Both the position numbers and the translations under genes were made by a program. Shown one piece after another: positions 42,289 through 50,631 of a stretch of 64,000 bases of DNA. The first letter of the stretch is position 1. The number at the start of each line of letters is the position of its first letter. Under the pieces are notes generated by a model. That model was given only the letters and a program-made list of their open reading frames with translations, was not told where the DNA came from and did no database searches. The stretch is from Cupriavidus sp. 2SB (GTDB taxonomy: Bacteria; Pseudomonadota; Gammaproteobacteria; Burkholderiales; Burkholderiaceae), in NCBI RefSeq assembly GCF_005503625.1, contig NZ_SCMX01000009.1, positions 1 to 64,000 of the forward strand. Reading direction: 5' to 3'.

Positions 42289-42333
42289 TACTTAGTGAAT
42301 AGCAATCGTATTTGTCATTGACTAAGCATAGTC
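42289..42333. promoter_or_regulatory. Candidate IclR operator between iclR genes and MBL-fold gene
   Basis: TACTTAGTGAAT (42289-42300) faces TGCTTAGTCAAT read on the minus strand (42317-42328): 10 of 12 bases match, in inverted orientation with a 16-bp spacer. A smaller palindrome GACTA-AGCA-TAGTC overlaps the right arm (42320-42333). The site is in the 115-bp divergent promoter region. No footprint data are implied. Confidence 0.5.
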
Positions 42334-42403
42334 GTTTTCCTAAGCTTCGACTACCAGCGGCGTATACCGCTCCCCCCACATCGAAAAAAATACGAGGCAG
42401 ACA

Positions 42404-43363
42404 ATGGCAAAGGCATTTGCATCGCAGGCAGACCTGGAAGCCAAGCAGATCACTTTCACGAAACTCTCGGACAACGCCTATGCCTACACGGCCGAGGGCG
42501 ACCCGAACTCGGGCGTGATCATTGGCGACGATGGCGTGATGATCATCGACACCACGGCCACCCCGGCCATGGCGCAGGACCTGATTGCGAAGATCCGCTC
42601 GGTCACTGACAAGCCGATCAAGTACGTGGTGCTGTCGCACTACCACGCGGTGCGCGTGCTGGGTGCCTCGGCCTATTTTGCGGAGGGTGCGGAGCAGATC
42701 ATCGCCAGCCGTGGCACGTACGAGATGATCGTCGAGCGTGGCGAGGCCGACATGAAGTCCGAGATCGAGCGCTTTCCGCGCCTGTTCGCCGGTGTGGAAA
42801 CGGTGCCGGGCCTGACGTGGCCCACGCTTGTCTTCGAGAAAGAAATCACGCTGTTCATGGGCAAGCTCGAAGTGCGCATCGCGCATCTGGGCGCGGGGCA
42901 CACCAAGGGCGATACGGTCGTGTGGCTGCCGCAGCAGAAGGTGCTGTTCTCGGGCGATCTGGTGGAGTACGACGCGGCCTGTTATTGCGGCGACGCGCAG
43001 TTGGAGCAATGGCCCGCCACGCTCGATGCACTGGCCGCGCTGCAGCCCGAGAAACTCGTGCCGGGTCGTGGCCCCGCACTGACCAACCGCGACGAAGTGG
43101 CAAAGGGGCTCGCCTATACGAAGGATTTCGTATCCACGCTGCTGCAGGCGGGCCGCGAGGCCGTGGCTGGGCAGATGGATCTCAAGGCGGCGATGGCGCA
43201 TACGCGCAAATCGATGGACCCGAAGTTCGGCCAGGTGTTTATCTACGAGCACTGCCTGCCGTTCGATGTCTCGCGCGCGTTCGATGAAGCGGCGGGGATC
43301 AAGCATCCGCGCATCTGGACCGCGCAACGGGATCAGGAGATGTGGGCGGCGCTGCAGGGGTGA
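42404..43363 (+). CDS. MBL-fold hydrolase-like protein with altered metal motif
   Basis: This 319-residue metallo-beta-lactamase-fold protein has VIIGDDGVMIIDTTATP, IKYVVLSHYHAVR, AHLGAGHTKGDTVVWLP and KVLFSGDLVEYDAAC in the expected order. The HxHxDH motif that binds both zincs reads HYHAVR here, losing the Asp and last His of the second site. The later His (GAGHT) and Asp (SGDLV) are kept. It may bind one metal or use it differently. It is the first gene of a plus-strand set with the FAD monooxygenase. GAGG precedes the ATG. Confidence 0.88.
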   Translation: MAKAFASQADLEAKQITFTKLSDNAYAYTAEGDPNSGVIIGDDGVMIIDTTATPAMAQDLIAKIRSVTDKPIKYVVLSHYHAVRVLGASAYFAEGAEQIIASRGTYEMIVERGEADMKSEIERFPRLFAGVETVPGLTWPTLVFEKEITLFMGKLEVRIAHLGAGHTKGDTVVWLPQQKVLFSGDLVEYDAACYCGDAQLEQWPATLDALAALQPEKLVPGRGPALTNRDEVAKGLAYTKDFVSTLLQAGREAVAGQMDLKAAMAHTRKSMDPKFGQVFIYEHCLPFDVSRAFDEAAGIKHPRIWTAQRDQEMWAALQG

Positions 43364-43387
43364 GGCGCACGCAAGCCTGATGGTTTT

Positions 43388-43514
43388 CTCCCCTCTCCCG
43401 CGTTGCGGGAGAGGGGCTGGGGGAGAGGGCCAGCGGTGCAAATTGCGATCAGTTGGCAAGCAGAACTTCCAGCCCTCTCCCCCAACCCCTCTCCCATTGC
43501 ATGGGAGAGGGGAG
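43388..43514. repeat. REPIN-like element A
   Basis: Two copies of a CCCCTCTCCC hairpin unit face each other. The left copy (43390-43430) is a hairpin CCCCTCTCCCGC-GTT-GCGGGAGAGGGG followed by CTGGGGGAGAGGGC. The right copy (43472-43512) is its near-perfect reverse complement. The ~41-bp spacer contains, on the minus strand, TCTGCTTGCC and CGCAATTTG, which recur in element B at 57747-57867. It sits between two co-directional genes of one set. Confidence 0.85.
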
Positions 43515-43553
43515 CAAACACGAAAACAAAAAAGAAATTCGCACGGAGACACC

Positions 43554-45290
43554 ATGACCGACATCGACTACCAGCGGCAGACCTACGCCTATTCGCCATG
43601 CGATGAGCAGCAGGCGGGGCATGTTGCCGAGGGGCCGCGTCCCGTGGTGATCGTGGGTGCGGGGCCGGTGGGTCTTGCCACTGCCATCGACCTCGCGCGT
43701 CACGGTGTGCCGGTCGTGCTCATTGACGACGACTGCTCACTGTCCACGGGCTCGCGTGCCATCTGTTTTGCCAAGCGCACGCTGGAGATTTTCGATCGGC
43801 TCGGCTGCGGCGACCGCATGGTGAAGAAGGGTGTGCGCTGGAACGTCGGCAAGGTGTTCCTGCGCGACCAGAAGGTGTACGAGTTCGATCTGCTGCCCGA
43901 GTCCGGTCATCAGCGTCCGGCGTTCATCAACCTGCAGCAGTACTACGTGGAAGGCTATCTGCTCGAACGCGCGCTGACGATGCCGAACATCGACATCCGC
44001 TGGAAGAGCCGCGCCGTGGGCATTGCGCAGCACGACGACCACGCGGTGCTAACCATCGAGACTCCGGATGGCTGCTATGCGCTCGGCGCGCGCTACGTGG
44101 TGGCGGCCGATGGTTCGCGCAGCGCGCTGCGCAAGATGATCGGACAGGAGAGCCACGGCCACACCTTCCGTGACCGCTTCCTGATTGCCGATGTGAAGAT
44201 GGATGCGCCGTTCCCGCCCGAGCGCTGGTTCTGGTTCGATCCGCCGTTCCATCCGAACCAGTCGGTGCTGTTGCATCGTCAGCCGGACAACGTGTGGCGC
44301 ATCGACTTTCAACTCGGCTGGGACGCCGATCCCGTGGCAGAGAAAGCGCCCGAGCGGGTCATTCCGCGCGTGCAGGCGCTGCTCGGCGCCGATGCGAAAT
44401 TCGAGATCGAATGGGTCAGCGTCTACACGTTTTCGTGTGTGCGCATGGACAGCTTCCGGCATGGTCGCGTGCTGTTCACGGGTGACGCCGCGCACGGCGT
44501 GTCGCCATTCGGCGCGCGCGGTGCGAACAGCGGCGTGCAGGATGCCGAGAACCTCGCGTGGAAGCTTGCGTATGTGCTGCAGGGCAAGGCGCCCGACCGC
44601 CTGCTCGACACCTACGCCAGCGAACGCGAATACGCCGCCGACGAGAACATCCGCCACTCCACACGTTCCACGGATTTCATCACGCCAAAGAGCGCGATGA
44701 GCCGCGTCTTCCGCGATGCCGCGCTGACGCTGGCGCGCGATCACGCGTTCGCGCGGCAACTCGTCAACAGCGGGCGCCTGTCGGTGCCTGCCGTGTTGCG
44801 CGAATCGTCGCTCAATACAGCCGATGTCGATGAATTCACTGGTGGTCTGATGCCCGGCGCGGTGTGCGTTGATGCGCCCGTGGCCGAAGCTGCAGGCACG
44901 CCGTGGTTGCTGCCGCATCTGGGCGATGCATTCGTGGCGCTGATCTTCGGTGCACCGGCCGGACTCGATGCCGCGAACGCCGGGGCGTTGCGGCAACTCC
45001 AGCATGGCGAGGTTCCGCTTCGTGTGGTGTTCGTCACCGATGCGGGCATGTCCGCGCAAGCGTGGCCGGGTGCCACCGTGCTGCGCGATGCGCTGGGGTT
45101 GGCCGCGCGTCGCTACGATGCGAATGCGGGCACCTGCTACCTCGTACGGCCGGACCAGCACGTCTGCGCGCGCTGGCGCCAGGTGGATGCCACGCGCATC
45201 GCCGAGGCCATGGCCCGCGCCACATGCACCGCTACATCGTCGAGCACGACCTCGCAGTCAGCGCCGGTGAATACGCCGGCCATGGCCTGA
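43554..45290 (+). CDS. FAD-dependent aromatic-ring monooxygenase family protein
   Basis: This 578-residue protein of the PheA/TfdB/MhpA hydroxylase family has the FAD Rossmann motif VIVGAGPVGLATAIDLARHG, the DG motif in YVVAADGSRSALRK, and the second FAD motif VLFTGDAAHGVSPFGARGAN. The C-terminal ~120 residues form the thioredoxin-like domain. These enzymes hydroxylate phenolic rings with NAD(P)H and O2; the substrate is unknown. The last ~18 residues are a Ser/Thr-rich tail. GGAG precedes the ATG, and a DUF2783 gene follows 22 bp later. Confidence 0.88.
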   Translation: MTDIDYQRQTYAYSPCDEQQAGHVAEGPRPVVIVGAGPVGLATAIDLARHGVPVVLIDDDCSLSTGSRAICFAKRTLEIFDRLGCGDRMVKKGVRWNVGKVFLRDQKVYEFDLLPESGHQRPAFINLQQYYVEGYLLERALTMPNIDIRWKSRAVGIAQHDDHAVLTIETPDGCYALGARYVVAADGSRSALRKMIGQESHGHTFRDRFLIADVKMDAPFPPERWFWFDPPFHPNQSVLLHRQPDNVWRIDFQLGWDADPVAEKAPERVIPRVQALLGADAKFEIEWVSVYTFSCVRMDSFRHGRVLFTGDAAHGVSPFGARGANSGVQDAENLAWKLAYVLQGKAPDRLLDTYASEREYAADENIRHSTRSTDFITPKSAMSRVFRDAALTLARDHAFARQLVNSGRLSVPAVLRESSLNTADVDEFTGGLMPGAVCVDAPVAEAAGTPWLLPHLGDAFVALIFGAPAGLDAANAGALRQLQHGEVPLRVVFVTDAGMSAQAWPGATVLRDALGLAARRYDANAGTCYLVRPDQHVCARWRQVDATRIAEAMARATCTATSSSTTSQSAPVNTPAMA

Positions 45291-45312
45291 TATCGATCCC
45301 GGAGACAGGCCG

Positions 45313-45558
45313 ATGCCGCTCAATACTGCCCCCAACCTCGCGCGCGCCGATGATTTCTACGAGGCGCTGATCGAGATGCATCGCGATCTCGATGACGCGC
45401 AAAGCCAGGCCGCCAACGCGCGGCTGATCCTGCTGCTGGCCAACCATATTGGCGATCACGACGTCTTGCTCGATGCGCTGCACCTGGCGCGCGAGGCCGC
45501 AGATCCACAGGCCATACCCAGCGCTGAATCGCGCAGCCATCCCCAAAATCGGGCGTGA
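45313..45558 (+). CDS. DUF2783-family small protein
   Basis: This 81-residue cytoplasmic protein contains the DUF2783 segment DDFYEALIEMHRDLDDAQSQ followed by ANARLILLLANHIGD. From memory, such genes sit beside FAD monooxygenases of this type; their function is unknown, possibly as an accessory subunit. It lies 22 bp after the monooxygenase stop behind CCGGAG, and so belongs to the same transcript. Confidence 0.78.
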   Translation: MPLNTAPNLARADDFYEALIEMHRDLDDAQSQAANARLILLLANHIGDHDVLLDALHLAREAADPQAIPSAESRSHPQNRA

Positions 45559-45611
45559 AGGTGGAGCCGGCGCCCGGCTCCGGTGCATCCGGAGTCGGAG
45601 AACGGTTGTTT

Positions 45612-45662
45612 CATGGTAATCCATGATGGAACACTTGTTGCTCAATGTCTAACATTGCAACA
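45612..45662. promoter_or_regulatory. Candidate operators upstream of the solute-binding protein gene
   Basis: Two palindromes lie here. TCATGG-TAAT-CCATGA is at 45611-45626. The larger one at 45636-45662 reads TGTTG-CT-CAATG-TCTAA-CATTG-CAACA, with perfect arms broken only by CT on the left. TTGCAA/GTTGC half-sites like these recur near the RpiR gene at 47591 and 47681, so RpiR is the likely ligand. Confidence 0.5.
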
Positions 45663-45714
45663 GTTGATGCTTCGTCGACGCATCCTGACGCATCCCATCG
45701 AGAGGAGTGATTCC

Positions 45715-46641
45715 ATGACCCCATCCGCAATCCGTGCCGCTGTCGTGCTGGCCGCAGCTTCGGGTGCCATGTCAGTCGCCGCGCCGGCACTGGCTGCCGA
45801 TGCTGCTGCCGTGGCCGCCAGCCCCACGCTTTCCAAGATCAAGCAGGCCGGCGCAATATCGATCGGGCATCGCACTTCCTCGATTCCGTTTTCCTATTAC
45901 GACAGCAACCAGAAGGTGGTGGGCTTCGCGCAGGACATCTGCGACCGCGTGGTGGAAGCCGTGAAGAAGGAAACCGGTACGCCGAACCTGCAGGTACGCA
46001 TGGTGCCGGTGACGTCACAGAACCGGATGTCGCTGGTGCAGAACGGCACCGTCGACATCGAGTGCGGCGTGACCACCAACCTGAAGGCACGTCAGCAGCA
46101 GGTGTCGTTCTCGACCACGTATTTCGTGGCCGGCACGCGGCTACTGGTGAAGAAGGGCAGTCCGGTGCGCGATTTCGCCGATCTCTCGGGCAAGAGCGTG
46201 GTGACCAATGCCGGCACGACGTCGGAACGCATCCTGCGCAAACTCAACGACGAGAAGGGCGCGAACATGACGATTCAGAGCGCCAAGGATTACGGCGAAT
46301 CGTTCCTGATCCTGCAATCGGGTCGTGCCGCGGCGTTCATGATGGACGATGTGCTGCTATCCGGTGCGCGCACGTTGTCGCCCCGGCCGGATGACTGGGC
46401 CGTGGTCGGCACGCCGCAATCGTTCGAGGCTTACGGCTTCATGATGCGCCGCGACGATCCGGGCTTCAAGCAGGTAGTGGATGGCGCGATGACCGGCCTG
46501 ATGCGCAGCGGCGAGATCAACACGCTCTATACGAAGTGGCTTCAGAAGCCGGTGCCGCCGAAGAACCTGTCGTTCGACCTGCCGCAGAACGAGCAGATCA
46601 AGAAGGCTTACGCGAGCCCGAGCGACGAGGCGTTCGAGTAA
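45715..46641 (+). CDS. Amino-acid ABC transporter substrate-binding protein
   Basis: This 308-residue family 3 solute-binding protein has a signal peptide ending APALA. The mature part resembles glutamate/aspartate-binding proteins (GHRTSSIPFSYYDSNQKVVG, VDIECGVTTNLKAR, KSVVTNAGTTSERIL). It would deliver an amino acid to an inner-membrane permease, but none is encoded next to it, so it must use permeases elsewhere. GAGAGGAG lies 6 bp before the ATG. Confidence 0.92.
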   Translation: MTPSAIRAAVVLAAASGAMSVAAPALAADAAAVAASPTLSKIKQAGAISIGHRTSSIPFSYYDSNQKVVGFAQDICDRVVEAVKKETGTPNLQVRMVPVTSQNRMSLVQNGTVDIECGVTTNLKARQQQVSFSTTYFVAGTRLLVKKGSPVRDFADLSGKSVVTNAGTTSERILRKLNDEKGANMTIQSAKDYGESFLILQSGRAAAFMMDDVLLSGARTLSPRPDDWAVVGTPQSFEAYGFMMRRDDPGFKQVVDGAMTGLMRSGEINTLYTKWLQKPVPPKNLSFDLPQNEQIKKAYASPSDEAFE

Positions 46642-46656
46642 GCCTGACGCCGCAGA

Positions 46657-47562
46657 TCAGCGCCCGCGCTCGGGCAGGTAGGCGCCGGTGCGCTGGAGTT
46701 GGCCTTCGGTCTGCTCCAGCGCGCGGATGGCGCCCTTGCCCTTGCGGGCCAGCAATTGCTCGACGAGTGCCTCGACCATCGTCACGCCTGACGTGATCGA
46801 CGGGAAGAACGACGGGCTGTCGACGGCAAACAGCAGCGTCACGTCTGCATCGAGCGCGATGGGCGCCACGGTGCTGTCGGTCAGCGCAATCACCTTGCAG
46901 CCCGCCTCGCGTGCGGCCGTGGCCACGCGCAGACTTTCCTGCGAGTACGGCGCGAACCCGGCCACGAGCACCGCGTCCTTCGCGCCAAGTGCACGCAGTT
47001 CCATTTCGAGCGTGCCGGCATCGCCGCGAATCAGGCGCACCGAACTGCGGAACAGTCCATAGATGTAGTGGAACGTGAAGGCGATCGGAAAACACGACCG
47101 AAAACCCGCCACGTGTACGGTGGGCGCTGCGGCCAGCAGATCCGCTGCGAGTGGCAACGTCTCGGTGTTGTTCGCGAGCAGCGCGTCGAGGTTGTGATGC
47201 TGTACCTCCACCATCTCCGCCAGCCTGCGGCCAGGTCCGCTGCTCTTGTCCGATGCCTGCACCACCTTGCGCGCGCGCCGCGCATACGGCTGGCGGCCGT
47301 CCTCGCGCACCGCATCCACAAACAGTTCGCGCAGCCCCTGCCATCCCTCGAATCCCAGCGATTGCGATAGCCGTACCAGCGTGGCCGGTTGCACGCCCGC
47401 ATTGGCAGCCACTTTTCGCATCGACTGGATGGCGATGTCGCGCGGATGGTCGAGCAGATATCGGGCGCCGCCCTGGAACTGCACACTGAGATTCGGAAAC
47501 TCGCCACGCAATTGCGTGAGCAGCGCATCGAGCGTTTGCGGCGGATTGGGGATGACGGACAT
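46657..47562 (-). CDS. RpiR/MurR-family regulator with SIS domain
   Basis: This 301-residue regulator has an N-terminal RpiR helix-turn-helix (ARYLLDHPRDIAIQSMRKVA, then PATLVRLSQSLGFEGWQGL) and a SIS domain (residues ~130-260, VAGFRSCFPIAFTFHYIYGL) for binding a phosphosugar or similar ligand. It converges on the solute-binding protein gene and diverges from the aminotransferase gene, so it is placed to control both. The start is at 47562 (MSVIPNPPQ); the frame remains open upstream. Confidence 0.9.
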   Translation of the reverse strand: MSVIPNPPQTLDALLTQLRGEFPNLSVQFQGGARYLLDHPRDIAIQSMRKVAANAGVQPATLVRLSQSLGFEGWQGLRELFVDAVREDGRQPYARRARKVVQASDKSSGPGRRLAEMVEVQHHNLDALLANNTETLPLAADLLAAAPTVHVAGFRSCFPIAFTFHYIYGLFRSSVRLIRGDAGTLEMELRALGAKDAVLVAGFAPYSQESLRVATAAREAGCKVIALTDSTVAPIALDADVTLLFAVDSPSFFPSITSGVTMVEALVEQLLARKGKGAIRALEQTEGQLQRTGAYLPERGR

Positions 47563-47656
47563 CGGCGCAGGAATGGAATGAAGTGCAACGATTGTTGCAC
47601 AGGTTGGGCCGGAGTCACTGGAACGCCGTGAGGATGTCTTGGATTTGTATGTTTCT

Positions 47657-47692
47657 CGTTTGTTGTTGAATGAAACAAACGTTGCAAACAAC
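47657..47692. promoter_or_regulatory. Candidate RpiR operator upstream of the aminotransferase
   Basis: CGTTTGTT and AACAAACG are perfect 8-bp arms around a 9-nt spacer (47657-47681). GTTGCAAACAAC follows directly (47681-47692). It lies in the 198-bp divergent region between the rpiR gene and the aminotransferase gene. Half-sites resemble those at 45636-45662. Confidence 0.5.
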
Positions 47693-47760
47693 ATCCGATG
47701 TTCCTATACTGGGCACCTGAAAAGCGCAGTCCCCTGTAGTCATCACTCGAAGCCCCTGAC

Positions 47761-49086
47761 ATGACGCACGTATTCCATCGCCATCCCAAACAGAAACTGC
47801 CCGTTGCCGTCGGCGGCCGGGGTATCGAGTTGTTCGACAGCGAAGGCCGACGTTACCTTGATGCCTCGGGTGGTGCAGCGGTCTCGTGCCTGGGACACGG
47901 CCATCCTCGCGTGATCGAGGCGATCAAGTCGCAGGTGGATACGCTGGCCTATGCGCACACGTCGTTCTTCACGACCGAAGTGTCCGAGACCCTGGCGCAA
48001 ACATTGGCCGATGCCGCGCCCGGCGACCTGAACCACGTCTACTTCGTATCGGGTGGGTCGGAGGCCGTGGAAGCTGCGCTGAAGCTCGCGCGCCAGTATT
48101 TCGTCGAGGTGGGGCAGCCAGCGCGCCGCCACTTCATCGCGCGTCGCCAGAGCTATCACGGCAACACGCTGGGTGCGCTGGCGATTGGCGGCAACGCATG
48201 GCGTCGCGAGCCGTTCCTGCCGTTGCTGGTGCCGGCGTATCACGTCGCCCCTTGCTATGCCTATCGCGATCAGGCGGCTGGCGAAACCGATGTGCAATAC
48301 GCGCAGCGTCTGGCCGATGAACTCGAAGCCAAGATCCTCGAACTGGGACCCGAGTCGGTGGCGGGTTTCGTGGCGGAAACCGTGGTGGGTGCCACAGCCG
48401 GCGCAGTGCCCCCGGTCGCGGACTACCTCAAGCGCATCCGCGCGGTCTGCGACAAGTACGGCGTGCTGCTGATTCTCGATGAAGTGATGTCCGGCATGGG
48501 TCGCACGGGTTACCTGTTCGCGTGCGAGGAAGACGGCGTGGTGCCCGATATTGTCACGATTGCCAAGGGCCTCGGCGCGGGCTACCAGCCAATCGGCGCG
48601 ATGCTGTCGACGGCGCGCATCTACGACGCGATTCTCACCGGAAGCGGCTTCTTCCAGCACGGGCACACCTATATCGGCCATGCCACGGCATGCGCGGCGG
48701 CGCTGGCCGTGCAACAGACGATCGTTGAAGACAAGCTGCTCGACAACGTACTGGCACGCGGCGAGCAACTGCGCACCCGGCTGCGTGAGTCCCTCGGCAA
48801 TCATCCGAATCTTGGCGATGTGCGCGGACGCGGTATGTTCGTCGGTGTCGAGTTTGTTGCGGATCGCGGCACCAAGGCCACGCTCGATCCTGCGCGCAAG
48901 ACGCATGCTGTGCTAAAACGCACCTGCATGGAACACGGGTTGCTGGTCTATCCGATGGGCGGCACCGTCGATGGCGTGCATGGCGACCATGTACTATTCG
49001 CGCCGCCATTCATCTGCACGGCAGCCGACATCGACAATATCGTCGATCGATTCACGCAGGCCGTTCACGCGGTACTGCCGGTTTGA
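47761..49086 (+). CDS. Class III PLP-dependent aminotransferase
   Basis: This 441-residue subgroup-II (omega-type) aminotransferase has GGAAVSCLGHGHPRV, FVSGGSEAVEAALKLARQY, SYHGNTLGALAIGG, LILDEVMSGMGRTG and the PLP lysine in TIAKGLGAGYQP (Lys269). Family members use 4-aminobutyrate, beta-alanine, ornithine or diamine-type substrates. The next gene encodes a beta-keto acid cleavage enzyme, which suggests a keto product that is then split; this is inference. The stop is 12 bp from that gene's ATG. Confidence 0.93.
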   Translation: MTHVFHRHPKQKLPVAVGGRGIELFDSEGRRYLDASGGAAVSCLGHGHPRVIEAIKSQVDTLAYAHTSFFTTEVSETLAQTLADAAPGDLNHVYFVSGGSEAVEAALKLARQYFVEVGQPARRHFIARRQSYHGNTLGALAIGGNAWRREPFLPLLVPAYHVAPCYAYRDQAAGETDVQYAQRLADELEAKILELGPESVAGFVAETVVGATAGAVPPVADYLKRIRAVCDKYGVLLILDEVMSGMGRTGYLFACEEDGVVPDIVTIAKGLGAGYQPIGAMLSTARIYDAILTGSGFFQHGHTYIGHATACAAALAVQQTIVEDKLLDNVLARGEQLRTRLRESLGNHPNLGDVRGRGMFVGVEFVADRGTKATLDPARKTHAVLKRTCMEHGLLVYPMGGTVDGVHGDHVLFAPPFICTAADIDNIVDRFTQAVHAVLPV

Positions 49087-49097
49087 GACGCACAGAG

Positions 49098-49943
49098 ATG
49101 ACAAACGATACGATGCGCCGCCCTTTCTCGCTGGCCGTGGCACCGAACGGTGCACGCAAGACCCACACCGACCACGCACGCCTGCCAATCTCTCCCGATG
49201 AACTGGCGCAATGTGCACGCGAGTGCGTGGATGCCGGCGCGGCGATGATCCATCTGCATGTGCGACGTGCCGATGCCACGCACAGCCTTGAAGTGGCCGA
49301 CTACGAACCCGCTATCGCCGCGGTGCGCAAGGCCGTAGGCAATGCGCTGGTGCTGCAATTGACCACAGAGGCAGTCGGCATCTACCAGCCGGCGCAGCAG
49401 ATCGCCACCGTGCGCGCGCTGCGTCCCGAAGCGGCGTCGATTGCTGTGCGCGAACTCGCGCCGCATGCAGACGCCTTGCCCGTTGCACACGAATTTTTCC
49501 ACTGGATGCACCGCGAGCACGTGGTGGCCCAGTACATCCTCTACGATGCCGCCGACGTACGCCGCTACGCCTCGCTGCGCGCCAGCGGCGTGATTCCCGA
49601 AGGTCGCCACTGGGTGCTGTTCGTGCTGGGCCGCTATTCCGCCGGCCAGAAATCGTCCCCGCTCGATCTGTTGCCATTCCTCGCCGCATGGGACGAGATG
49701 GGCCTCGCCCAGTCCGGCGTCGAATGGGCCGTGTGCGCCTTCGGCAAGCAGGAAGCCGACTGCGCCGCCGCCGCCGTCATGCTCGGCGGCCACGCACGGA
49801 TCGGATTCGAAAACAACATGACGCTGCCCGATGGCGCGACGGCTCCGGACAACGCAGCGTTGCTCAACGCAGTGCGTACACCGCTGGTGGGGCTGGGGTA
49901 TCAGGCGCTGACGGCGGATGGGTTGCGGGCGTTGGTGGGGTAG
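49098..49943 (+). CDS. Beta-keto acid cleavage enzyme family protein (BKACE, DUF849)
   Basis: This 281-residue TIM-barrel protein has the BKACE features VAPNGARKTHTDH at the N-terminus, metal-binding HLHVRRADATH, and the C-terminal ARIGFENN with a metal-ligand Glu. Family members, such as 3-keto-5-aminohexanoate cleavage enzyme, react a beta-keto acid with acetyl-CoA to give acetoacetate and a new CoA ester, using zinc. It follows the aminotransferase by 12 bp and probably acts on its product. The specific substrate is unknown. Confidence 0.88.
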   Translation: MTNDTMRRPFSLAVAPNGARKTHTDHARLPISPDELAQCARECVDAGAAMIHLHVRRADATHSLEVADYEPAIAAVRKAVGNALVLQLTTEAVGIYQPAQQIATVRALRPEAASIAVRELAPHADALPVAHEFFHWMHREHVVAQYILYDAADVRRYASLRASGVIPEGRHWVLFVLGRYSAGQKSSPLDLLPFLAAWDEMGLAQSGVEWAVCAFGKQEADCAAAAVMLGGHARIGFENNMTLPDGATAPDNAALLNAVRTPLVGLGYQALTADGLRALVG

Positions 49944-49954
49944 TTGAAACAGCG

Positions 49955-50626
49955 TCAGCGCTGCGACGTTCTGCCCTGGAAGAACAAGGTTCGCTGTGAA
50001 ATGACTGGCTCCAGACATTTGAACGGGGCGCTGTTGCTGAACTCGTGATGTGCCCAAACAATGCTTGCGACAATGTCTGTAAATTGCAGGGCCAGACTGA
50101 CCTTGCTTTCCCAAGGCGTTGTCTGCAGCGACGTGCTCGCGTCTCGTATCGCCAGTTCAAGACGAAGGTAGTCGTGCATGAAGTACTTCAACTGATCCTT
50201 CGTCGAGCGAGCATCGGGGATGAAAGACACCGAGCGATAGTCCGCCATGACGTCGATCAGCAGTAGCCGTGTCATGTAGTGATAGAGACCATTGGGGTGC
50301 GACCGGAAGGCTTCACTTACGTTGGCCTTGCGAACCGTGATACTCCTGATTTGGACGCTCTGTCCTGCGGACGCAATTCGCGCGATATCCTTCGCGAATA
50401 CCTGGCGCTCGGGCGCGGACATTTGCACGGCTTTGAGTTCGTTGGACAACGCGCGGCGCCGTTTTTTGTAGAGGCCGCGCACGGGTCGGTCCAGAATCGC
50501 CTCATCGCCATCGGCAATGACAACAGCTGCTAACGTGAAGTAGCGGCTGGAGCCGCCCTTTTGGTAGGGCTTGTCCAATTGCCATCCGAGGCATCCGCAT
50601 TCGTCGAGATAGATCGTGATCGCCAT
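49955..50626 (-). CDS. DUF3800 domain protein
   Basis: This 223-residue protein begins ITIYLDECGCLGW, where DUF3800 has D-E-S-G, and has the later acidic and basic positions (NELKAVQM, SFIPDARSTKDQ, LALQFTDIVASIVWAHHEF). DUF3800 proteins have an RNase H-like fold and presumed nuclease activity; many are in mobile or defence contexts, though the function is unproven. GC content is visibly lower than its neighbours. It converges on the BKACE gene with 11 bp between stops, and its ribosome site lies inside a hairpin (50632-50657). Confidence 0.82.
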   Translation of the reverse strand: MAITIYLDECGCLGWQLDKPYQKGGSSRYFTLAAVVIADGDEAILDRPVRGLYKKRRRALSNELKAVQMSAPERQVFAKDIARIASAGQSVQIRSITVRKANVSEAFRSHPNGLYHYMTRLLLIDVMADYRSVSFIPDARSTKDQLKYFMHDYLRLELAIRDASTSLQTTPWESKVSLALQFTDIVASIVWAHHEFSNSAPFKCLEPVISQRTLFFQGRTSQR

Positions 50627-50631
50627 AGTGA

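Noticed and set aside
45220-45290. Possible frameshift at the end of the FAD monooxygenase gene
   Set aside because: The last 18 residues are an odd Ser/Thr-rich tail, but the preceding domain is complete and the other frames do not restore a better ending.
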